Shown piece after piece: positions 7,580-13,735 of a DNA stretch of 16,297 bases (its first letter is position 1; the number at the start of each line of letters is the position of its first letter). The DNA comes from an uncultured Collinsella sp. (GTDB lineage Bacteria > Actinomycetota > Coriobacteriia > Coriobacteriales > Coriobacteriaceae): positions 1 through 16,297 of the forward strand of contig CAAELZ010000013.1 of NCBI GenBank assembly GCA_900756945.1, given 5' to 3'. Under the pieces are notes generated by a model. That model searched no databases, was not told where the DNA came from, and saw only the letters and a program-made list of their open reading frames with translations. The position numbers and the translations under genes are program-made.

Positions 7580-8629
7580 TTAATGCACAACGTGAACGGC
7601 AGGACCACCCGGCACCGCCTCGCACACGCGGCCGATTGTGGCGGCAACGCGACCTTCGGCATGCAGGCGGCGGGCGAGCTCATCCACATCGGCAGCAGGC
7701 GCTGCGATGAGCAGGCCGCCCGAGGTCTGCGGATCGTACAGCGCATCCAGCATTCCCGGCTCCAGGTCATCGTCGGCCGCCACGCGCGGGCCAAAGAAAT
7801 CCTGGTTGCGGTAGGCGCCGGCAGGGATAATGCCCAGACGCGCCATATTGAGCACCTGGTCAAAGAGCGGCACCGCCCCCGACGCGAGCTCAATCTGCAC
7901 GCCCGAGCCCTCGGCCATCTCGCACGCATGCCCGATCAGGCCAAAGCCCGTGACATCGGTGCAGCCGTGAAGCTCGAGTCCCTCGGCCAGGCGAATCGGG
8001 GCCTCGTTGAGGGTGCGCATCGAGTCAAACATGGCTGCGGCCTCGTCCTGCTCGATGAGCACGCCCTTAATGGCCGTGGTGATAATGCCCGAGCCGATCG
8101 CCTTGGTCAGCAGTAGGACATCGCCCACGCGCGCACCGCTGTTGGCGAGCATGCGGTCGAGCGCGACAAAGCCACTCACGGACAGGCCGTACTTGGGCTC
8201 GTCGTCGTTGATGGTGTGGCCGCCCGCGATGGTGCAGCCAGCCTCGACGCACTTGCCGGCGCCACCCGCCAGAATCTCACCTGCGACCTCGACGCCCAGG
8301 CAACTGGGAATGCACAGCAGGTTCATGGCATGGCTCGGTCGTCCACCCATGGCATAAATGTCCGACAGCGAGTTGGCCGCCGCGATCTGACCAAACAGGA
8401 ACGGGTCGTCGACCATCGGCGGGAAGAAGTCGACGGACTGCACGAGGCCCAGGTTTTCGCCAACACGAAAAACACTCGCATCGTCGGAGGTATCGAACCC
8501 CACGAGCAGGTTGTCGTTATGCACATTGGGTAAGTCGCCCAGGACCTGGGCGAGGGCTCCAGGAGCCAACTTAGCGGCTCAACCGCTCGCGGCAGTCATA
8601 GACGTGAGCTTAATCTGATCGTCAGCCAT
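7580..8629 (-). CDS. selD: Selenide, water dikinase SelD, a selenoprotein (in-frame UGA at codon 17)
   Basis: SelD makes selenophosphate from selenide and ATP, the selenium donor for SelA. The true start is ATG 8629, with AGGAGG placed well upstream. Translation gives MADDQIKLTSMTAASG, then TGA (8579-8581), then AAKLAPGALAQVLGDL. The TGA falls at residue 17, where E. coli SelD has its catalytic Cys17, and K20 follows as in E. coli. It is therefore read as selenocysteine, not stop. Full length is 349 residues, normal for the family. Later motifs include GFDTSDDASVF, FFPPMVDDPFLFGQIAAAN, YAMGGRP and TGFGLIGHA. A standard gene finder would start the gene after the UGA, at 8569, and lose the active site. 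A SECIS-like hairpin follows the UGA. Confidence 0.95.
8555..8581 (-). promoter_or_regulatory. Candidate bacterial SECIS element of selD
   Basis: Eleven bases after the UGA the minus strand reads GGCTCCTGGAGCC (8555-8567), which folds as a five-bp stem with a short loop containing U and G. A second small hairpin, AGCGG/CCGCT, places the UGA in its loop (8573-8587). Bacterial SECIS elements lie directly downstream of the UGA within the coding region, as here. The fold is my reading, not a computed one. Confidence 0.6.
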
Positions 8630-8699
8630 CGATACCTCCTCTCATCGGTCAATCATTTCCTCCCAGTATACGCATGAATGCAGGCCCACGGCCGATGCA

Positions 8700-9464
8700 T
8701 TAATCGAGCGCCTGTGCGCGAATCGCCGCGCCGATGGCACCGGCAAAGCGAGCCTGGGGCGAGGTGGTCACCGGCGACCCCAGCAGCTCGCCCAACCGCT
8801 CCACCACGAAGGCGTTCTCGCACAGGCCACCGGTCAGGTAGTACGGGGCGCCCGCGGCCTGCCCGGCCATGGTCGCCACGCGCGAGACCACGCTGTCGAT
8901 CACGCCACGTGCGATGTTCTCGCGCGGCTCACCGCGACCGATCAGGCTAATGACCTCACTTTCGGCAAACACCGTGCACATGCTGGAAATCTTGGTAGGC
9001 TCGCCGGAACGCGCCAGGTCGGCCATCTGCTGTTGAGAAATACCTAGGCGGTCGGCCATGATCTCCAAAAAGCGCCCCGTGCCGGCAGCGCACTTGTCGT
9101 TCATGGCAAACTTGGCCACGCGGCCATTTTTAAGCTGAATGACCTTGGTGTCCTGGCCGCCCACGTCAATCACCGTGCCGCGATCGCCAAACAGACGCAC
9201 GGCACCGGCGCCGTGGCAGGTAATCTCGGTCACAACCTTGTGGGCGTATGGCACAGCCACGCGCCCGTAACCCGTGGCCACCACACGCGCAGAATCGGAT
9301 GCAACGTCAAAGCCCGCCGCCGCGAGCGCCTCGCGCAACCTATCGGCGGCATCGACCGAGGAGAACCCGGTTGGCTGCACGCACGTCCACGCCACCGAAC
9401 CCTCACCATCGACCACAGCAGCCTTAGCCGCCGTAGACCCGATATCGACCCCGATCCCTATCAT
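8700..9464 (-). CDS. ATP-dependent activator (BcrAD/BadFG/HgdC family) for the adjacent dehydratase-type proteins
   Basis: This 254-aa protein of the ASKHA fold hydrolyses ATP to push one low-potential electron into a partner iron-sulfur protein. Visible motifs are the phosphate loop GVDIGSTAAKA (5-15), DVGGQDTK (100-107), and the two cysteines that in HgdC bind a single [4Fe-4S] cluster across the homodimer: C125 in NDKCAAGTG and C163 in SSMCTVFAESE. The length matches HgdC (about 260). The start has AGGAGAG upstream. It lies directly downstream of the two dehydratase-type genes, its expected partners, and 70 bp upstream of selD. What the pair finally reduces is unknown. Confidence 0.93.
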   Translation of the reverse strand: MIGIGVDIGSTAAKAAVVDGEGSVAWTCVQPTGFSSVDAADRLREALAAAGFDVASDSARVVATGYGRVAVPYAHKVVTEITCHGAGAVRLFGDRGTVIDVGGQDTKVIQLKNGRVAKFAMNDKCAAGTGRFLEIMADRLGISQQQMADLARSGEPTKISSMCTVFAESEVISLIGRGEPRENIARGVIDSVVSRVATMAGQAAGAPYYLTGGLCENAFVVERLGELLGSPVTTSPQARFAGAIGAAIRAQALD

Positions 9465-9516
9465 GGCTCTCTCCTAATCCAAACATCAAAGACAGCGGCG
9501 CGTTCAGGCGCCTTAG

Positions 9517-9624
9517 CTCTAGGTTTCTCAGGTGCCGGAGGTTGCCCCGAAAGAGGAGCGCGGCGTACTTTGGTACGCAAGCGACGGTTTGAGGGGCAAG
9601 ATCCGGTGCCTGAGGAAGCTAGAG
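9517..9624. repeat. Structured palindromic element, copy A (after the second reductase gene)
   Basis: The outer arms 9517-9539 and 9602-9624 pair over 23 positions with one mismatch (G-G) and three G-T wobbles. An inner stem is TTGCCCC (9542-9548) with GGGGCAA (9593-9599), and the apical hairpin is GCGTAC-TTTG-GTACGC (9563-9578). The loop segments GAAAGAG and AAGCGACGGTTTGA are shared with copy B, while the paired bases differ in a compensatory way. The element overlaps the last codons of the upstream gene and ends 53 bp before the activator gene. It may be an RNA structure or an ERIC-like intergenic palindrome. Confidence 0.8.
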
Positions 9625-10782
9625 GGTTTCGATGAAGGCGGCGATGCGGGTCTCGATCTGGCCCATGTCGCCGTTGCTGTAGTCGGTCTCGATCTTCATA
9701 TACGGAATACCCGCACCCTCGACGGCCTCCTGCATGCGTGCACTCTCCACGTTAAAGGTGTGGCACGCCTGGAGCACGCTCTCCACTACGCCATCGACGT
9801 GATACTTCTCGCACATGGCCAGCGTGTTCTCCATACGACCGTCGTTGGGCGTCATAACCGAGCAGTTGATATCCAGGTAGCGGTCGGCGATCGCACGCAG
9901 GATGTCGGGCGCATCCGGGTCGACCATCATGGCCGCCGTGCGCTCACCCGAGCAGTCATCCATACACACGACCACGCCGCCGTTGGACTCGATGGTGCGA
10001 CCGATCTTGTTGATTACGCCGCCCACCGGGCAACCGGTGATCAGGATGCGCTTGGCATCCGCCGCAACCGGGTGCTCGCCGGCCTCGTAGGCCTCGCGCA
10101 GGTTAGCGACCTTTTGCTCCAGCTGCTGCGTATAGGCCTCGATATCAAAGCTGAACGTACCGGCAAACATGGTGCTCATCAGATCGACGCCGCTCATGGC
10201 CGCCGGCTGGTTGGCCTGCAGCGCAAACATCTCGAGCTGGGCCGCACGCAGGCGATTGCGACGACGGGCAGCAGCGCGTAGGTCGCCGTCGGTAATCGTA
10301 ATGTCGTAGAAGTTCTCGAGCTCCTCCTTGAGCAGACGGCACTCCTCGTACCAGCCCTCGCGCTCGTAGGCGCGGTCGCGGCCCTGCGGTAGGTGCAGAA
10401 TGTGCGTGCGCTTGAGCTCGTTGAGCAGCTCGTACATCTTCTTCTTGCCGTCGCAGGTGGTCTCGCCGATGATCATGTCGCTAAAGTACGTAAACGGGCA
10501 CTTTTGCGAATAGGCAAAACCATACGTCGACTTGATGAGCGGGCAGAGGTTTGCCGGCAGCACCTTCTCGGCCTCGGGAATCACCTCGTCGGACGTACCG
10601 CACAGAGCCACGCTCGAGGCGCCCGCGGCATCGATAATCTCGAGCGGCGTATAGCTGCACAAAAAGCCGACCAGGCGATTACCCGCCTGCTTGTAATCCT
10701 TAACGCGAATAAACGCCGCCTTGCGTTGTTCGTTAAACTCCTCAAACGTGCTGGGCAACGGCTGCTCAATATTTTCCGACAT
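9619..10782 (-). CDS. 2-hydroxyacyl-CoA dehydratase/double-cubane cluster family protein, paralogue 2
   Basis: This is a 387-aa iron-sulfur protein of the HgdB/BcrB/YjiM superfamily. ATG 10782 has AGGAGT directly upstream. Five cysteines in the N-terminal half (C42, C61, C80 in NLCPLIKS, C95 in KCPF, C110 in TTCDGKKK) are likely cluster ligands. Further conserved cysteines occur in DDCSGER, NCSVMTPND and QACHTF. Benzoyl-CoA reductase and 2-hydroxyacyl-CoA dehydratase subunits share this fold. The CPLIKS plus CDGKKK pattern and the high cysteine count point more to the double-cubane cluster protein branch (YjiM-like), whose members can carry an [Fe8S9] cluster. No acyl-CoA enzymes or CoA-transferase are nearby, so a CoA substrate is doubtful. 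The stop codon lies in palindromic element copy A. The specific reaction is unknown. Confidence 0.88.
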   Translation of the reverse strand: MSENIEQPLPSTFEEFNEQRKAAFIRVKDYKQAGNRLVGFLCSYTPLEIIDAAGASSVALCGTSDEVIPEAEKVLPANLCPLIKSTYGFAYSQKCPFTYFSDMIIGETTCDGKKKMYELLNELKRTHILHLPQGRDRAYEREGWYEECRLLKEELENFYDITITDGDLRAAARRRNRLRAAQLEMFALQANQPAAMSGVDLMSTMFAGTFSFDIEAYTQQLEQKVANLREAYEAGEHPVAADAKRILITGCPVGGVINKIGRTIESNGGVVVCMDDCSGERTAAMMVDPDAPDILRAIADRYLDINCSVMTPNDGRMENTLAMCEKYHVDGVVESVLQACHTFNVESARMQEAVEGAGIPYMKIETDYSNGDMGQIETRIAAFIETL

Positions 10783-10814
10783 ATAACTCCTAAACCTTTT
10801 AACCAACCAAGGAA

Positions 10815-10918
10815 GCGGCTTTCCCAGGTGCCCGAGGTTGCCGTGAAAGAGACGCGCCGCGTACTTTCGCACGCAAGCGACGGTTTGAACGGCAAGATCG
10901 GGTGCCTGGGAAAGCCGC
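10815..10918. repeat. Structured palindromic element, copy B (between the two reductase paralogues)
   Basis: The outer arms 10815-10835 and 10898-10918 pair at all 21 positions, 19 Watson-Crick and a tandem T-G/G-T wobble that copy A also has. The inner stem is TTGCCGT (10838-10844) with ACGGCAA (10889-10895). The apical hairpin at 10859-10874 on the minus strand reads GCGTGC-GAAA-GTACGC, with a GNRA-type loop and one G-T pair. The element fills most of the 150-bp gap between the paralogous genes and stays 14 bp clear of the upstream stop codon. Confidence 0.82.
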
Positions 10919-10932
10919 CGGGACGGATAGCC

Positions 10933-12216
10933 CTAAATGGTTTCCAAGAAGGCCTCGATCCTGGTTTGCAGTTGGCCTGCATCCTCACCGGCGTAGTCGG
11001 TCGTGATGTGCATAAACGGAATGCCGGCTTCCTCGGCGGCCTTCTCCACGGCAAACGACTCCATCTCATAGAGCGTGCAGAACTGCAGGGCCACGTCGAC
11101 GATGCCGTCGGCATGCAGGTCCTTGGCCATCTGGACAATGTCCTTCATACGCTGGTCGTTGGGCGTAAAGACGGCGCAGTTGATCTTAAAGTAGCGCTTG
11201 GCGATGGCATCGAGCATCTCGTCCACCGTCTCACCGGACTCGTCGACCAGGTCCTTGTAGTAGCGCGAGCCCGTGCAGGACTCCTCGCCTACCACAACGC
11301 CGCCGGCTTTCTCGATGAGGTTGAACAGCTTCCAGTTGGGCACGGCCATGGGCGTGCCGGTGTACAGGATGCGCTTGGTCCCCTTGGGCGCCACGCCCTC
11401 GCCAGCCTCGACACGCTGCTCGCACTCAGCCGCCATATCGTTAATGGCTCCGGTCAGACGTGGCGTGTCGTCCATAAAGGCGGCCTGAACGGTCAGCAGG
11501 CTGTCAAGACCGCTGATGGGCGCAGGGTCGGCAGCGCGCGTGGCAGCGAGGCGCTGCAGGGCGCGACGCTTCTCATTGACGGCGTGGATGGCGGCCTTCA
11601 GACGCTCAGGCGTAATCGTGACGCCGCACTCTTCCTCGATCTTGGCGGCGAGCTTCTTGACCTCGGCCTTCCAGGTCACGAGCGTCGACTCGTCGTGTAC
11701 GTTGGGAATATCCATGACGTACATGTTCTTTTGCGTGGCAAAAAACTCGTAGGCCTTCTTCTTGCCATCGCAGGTGTTCTCGCCTACCACCAAGTCACTC
11801 GACTCAATGTAGGGGCAGACCTCGCCCAGCTTAAAGCCGGCAAAGCTCTTGATAAGCGGGCAGGTGTTGCGCGGCAGATGCTCCTCGACCTTATCGGTTG
11901 CCCAATCGGCACCCGAGCACAGGCCCACGGGAATACCGTCGCAGGCGAGCACAATCTCCTCGGGCACGTACACGCAGAACGAACCGACGATCTTGGTGGC
12001 CTCGCCGGCCTCCTTCTTGTCGAGCATCTCCTTAATACGGCCGCTGTGGATGTTGGTGGCCACAAAGTCCAGGTAGGACGTGGACTTGGGGCGATTGTTC
12101 TGCGTCAAGAACATATCGCCGTACATCTGGCCCACGGCGCCCAGCAGTATGTCGTGGTCGGCAAGATTCATGCCGAGGCTCTCCCACATCGGATGGAAAT
12201 CGAATTCTTCAGCCAT
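10933..12216 (-). CDS. 2-hydroxyacyl-CoA dehydratase/double-cubane cluster family protein, paralogue 1
   Basis: This 427-aa protein is a paralogue of the next gene and the first of the series. ATG 12216 is preceded by GAGAGGGG. It has about 39 extra N-terminal residues compared with paralogue 2. Its cysteines C81, C100, C119 (NTCPLIKS), C134 (VCPYIES) and C149 (NTCDGKKK) keep exactly the same spacing (19, 19, 15, 15) as in paralogue 2. Later cysteines in EESCTGSRYY, INCAVFTPND and QFCTLYE also match. The two proteins probably form a heterodimer served by the activator encoded downstream, as in dehydratases; two separate homodimers are also possible. Substrate unknown. No signal peptide or membrane segment is seen, so it is cytoplasmic. 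Confidence 0.88.
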   Translation of the reverse strand: MAEEFDFHPMWESLGMNLADHDILLGAVGQMYGDMFLTQNNRPKSTSYLDFVATNIHSGRIKEMLDKKEAGEATKIVGSFCVYVPEEIVLACDGIPVGLCSGADWATDKVEEHLPRNTCPLIKSFAGFKLGEVCPYIESSDLVVGENTCDGKKKAYEFFATQKNMYVMDIPNVHDESTLVTWKAEVKKLAAKIEEECGVTITPERLKAAIHAVNEKRRALQRLAATRAADPAPISGLDSLLTVQAAFMDDTPRLTGAINDMAAECEQRVEAGEGVAPKGTKRILYTGTPMAVPNWKLFNLIEKAGGVVVGEESCTGSRYYKDLVDESGETVDEMLDAIAKRYFKINCAVFTPNDQRMKDIVQMAKDLHADGIVDVALQFCTLYEMESFAVEKAAEEAGIPFMHITTDYAGEDAGQLQTRIEAFLETI

Positions 12217-12261
12217 GGCGGTTCCCCTCTCGAACCAAAAACGGATAACAGCGGTATCGAT

Positions 12262-12291
12262 GCACGACGGGCGGCGATTGCCCTGCCGTGC
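12262..12291 (-). other. Hairpin in the leader of the reductase/selenium genes
   Basis: GCACG (12262-12266) pairs with CGTGC (12287-12291), and an inner GGGC pairs with GCCC, enclosing a seven-base loop. It lies 45 bp upstream of the first reductase gene. There is no T run directly after it on the minus strand, so it is not a clear terminator. It could be part of a regulatory leader structure. Confidence 0.45.
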
Positions 12292-12354
12292 TCAAACCCG
12301 GAATTTTGGGGAACCTGCTTTGCGGTTGACTATTTAATTGTGCGTCGTCTCTCC

Positions 12355-12390
12355 CGGAGCCGTGAACATACCTGCTCATATGCGGCTCCG
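12355..12390 (-). other. Hairpin overlapping the end of the leader-peptide ORF
   Basis: CGGAGCCG and CGGCTCCG form a perfect 8-bp stem. Within the 20-base loop CATA and TATG can pair further, leaving an eight-base apical loop and a four-base bulge. The stop codon of the small ORF at 12376-12444 lies inside the hairpin, so translation of that ORF would open it. This is the geometry of translation-coupled attenuation, though no competing structure or T run is obvious. Confidence 0.45.
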
Positions 12391-12444
12391 AGCGATATAT
12401 AGGGCACGCGCGGCAACGCGGCGAATGTATGTCGTCTGCGGCAT
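12376..12444 (-). CDS. Candidate 22-aa leader peptide upstream of the reductase/selenium genes
   Basis: A short ORF begins ATG at 12444 with a strong AAGGAGGG site seven bases upstream, the best ribosome binding site in this 445-bp stretch. The peptide begins MPQTTYIRRV, contains five arginines and two isolated tyrosines, and ends within a hairpin. Its size, the strong ribosome site and the position about 160 bp ahead of the first structural gene suggest a leader peptide or uORF. No family is recognisable, and it could be a chance ORF. Confidence 0.4.
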   Translation of the reverse strand: MPQTTYIRRVAARALYIARSRI

Positions 12445-12463
12445 GTGCGCACCCTCCTTAACC

Positions 12464-12512
12464 AGTTGAGGTCAACTATATCAACGGTCATCGACCATGC
12501 GAACACCGTTGA
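12464..12512. promoter_or_regulatory. Cluster of GTTGA/TCAAC inverted repeats with a weak promoter
   Basis: AGTTGA-GG-TCAACT (12464-12477) is a compact palindrome. TCAACGGT (12481-12488) and ACCGTTGA (12505-12512) form a second inverted repeat. A weak minus-strand promoter, TTCGCA (12498-12503), 17 bp, TATAGT (12475-12480), lies among them and would transcribe the leader ORF and the reductase genes. Together they resemble an operator region for an unidentified regulator. Confidence 0.4.
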
Positions 12513-12550
12513 CAATCGTACGACAGCTGCGGGATGCGAACACCTCGCTG

Positions 12551-12570
12551 TCTGATAAATAATTATCAGA
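12551..12570. promoter_or_regulatory. Operator-like palindrome TCTGATAA/TTATCAGA after modC
   Basis: Perfect 8-bp arms are separated by ATAA in an AT-rich island of otherwise GC-rich DNA. On the minus strand it contains GATAAT, usable as a -10 box, with TATGAC 16 bp upstream. Related sequences (AATCTGAT, TTATCAGAC, AAATCTTATCA) occur in the modA control region, suggesting the same regulator acts at both places. The window holds no gene for that regulator. Confidence 0.5.
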
Positions 12571-12661
12571 TTGATAAGATTTTGTCATATAGAAATCGGC
12601 GAGCGGTAAAGTGGAAACAAAGCGGTCGAGGACTACCTCCTCGCCCGCATCGCCCACCGCA

Positions 12662-13732
12662 TCAACGACAAACCAAATGGATCCTGCTGGCATCAAAATG
12701 CATGCGCAGCGTCTCGCCTGCTTGCGGCAGCTCGTCGACAGGCATGACCACTTTGTTGACCTTCCACTGCAGGCGCGTCGGCGCATCGGCACGCGGCACA
12801 TCCAGCAGCACCAGGCGCTCAAAACGCGAATCGCTCACGCGGGCCACATGCAGATCGTAGCTGTTACGACCGCGCTCAGCGCGGTTGTCCACATGGAAAT
12901 AGCTCGCACGAATACCCAGGTACGCCACATTATCGGGAACCTCACGGCCCACGTTGAAGGTCATGCCCCAGTCCAGGGCTTCAACTTCCTGAAGCTCGAT
13001 CTTGCGCGCGCGGCTCGTATTCTTGCAGCCCGTCAGACGCAGCGCAGCCAAGGTTTGCGGCCGGCGGACCACGTCCTCGACGGAGCCGATCTCCTCCATA
13101 TGCCCGTCGTGCATCACACAAATGCGCCGGCACAGGCGGCACGCTTCGTCGATGTCGTGGCTCACGTAGAGCACGGTACGGTTGCACACATCGAACAGGT
13201 CGAGCATGTTCTGCTCAAGCGCGCTCTTGAGATACGCGTCGAGCGCGCTCATGGGCTCGTCGAACATAAAAATGCCCGGGTGTGCCGCCACCATGCGAGC
13301 AAGCGCCACACGCTGCTGCTGGCCGCCCGAGAGGCGCGCGGGATAACGGTCGGCAAAGTCGGCCAGTCCAAAGATGCCCAGGTAGCGCTCGGCAAGTTGT
13401 CTACGCGCTGCGGCGTCACCTGCACCCTCAACGCCGGCGCACACGTTATCGGCCACCGTCATATTAGGGAACAGCTGATAGTTTTGAAACATCAGGGCGC
13501 ATTTTCGCTCCTGGGGCGAAAGGTTGATGCCCGCCGCAGAGTCAAAGAAGGTCACGCCGTTGACGACGATCTTGCCCTCGTCGGGTGTCTCCACGCCGGC
13601 AATGCAGCGCAACGTGCAGCTCTTGCCGCAACCCGAGGCGCCCAGGAGCGCCACACGCTCCTCGCCGGCCTCAAGCTGCATGTCGAGCATAAACCCGGGA
13701 TAGCGTTTTTTGATATCCAAAACGAGCGACAT
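12662..13732 (-). CDS. modC: Molybdate ABC transporter ATP-binding protein ModC
   Basis: This is a 356-aa ATPase that powers molybdate (or tungstate) import. Walker A is GASGCGKS (31-38), the Q loop is MFQNYQLFP (81-89), the signature is LSGGQQQR (134-141), Walker B is FMFDEP (155-160) and the H loop is VSHD (190-193). The C-terminal third is a TOBE/Mop-like oxyanion domain, weakly conserved here, ending FDASRIHLV. The start lies three bases after the modB stop, with GGGAGGT in the end of modB as the ribosome site. After the TGA stop, a different frame keeps coding-like composition for about 30 codons, described under findings. Length fits the family (about 350). Confidence 0.94.
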   Translation of the reverse strand: MSLVLDIKKRYPGFMLDMQLEAGEERVALLGASGCGKSCTLRCIAGVETPDEGKIVVNGVTFFDSAAGINLSPQERKCALMFQNYQLFPNMTVADNVCAGVEGAGDAAARRQLAERYLGIFGLADFADRYPARLSGGQQQRVALARMVAAHPGIFMFDEPMSALDAYLKSALEQNMLDLFDVCNRTVLYVSHDIDEACRLCRRICVMHDGHMEEIGSVEDVVRRPQTLAALRLTGCKNTSRARKIELQEVEALDWGMTFNVGREVPDNVAYLGIRASYFHVDNRAERGRNSYDLHVARVSDSRFERLVLLDVPRADAPTRLQWKVNKVVMPVDELPQAGETLRMHFDASRIHLVCR

Positions 13733-13735
13733 AGC

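Noticed and set aside
10393..12402. 669-codon plus-strand open frame across both reductase genes
   Set aside because: It is antisense to two clear iron-sulfur protein genes. Its translation is rich in His, Arg and Gly, typical of the reverse frame of GC-rich coding DNA, and it shows no family motif.
12662..12664. modC stop TGA read as selenocysteine
   Set aside because: The frame beyond the TGA loses coding character, and the ModC C-terminus is already complete. The nearby CGAGGA/TCCTCG hairpin is therefore not taken as a SECIS.
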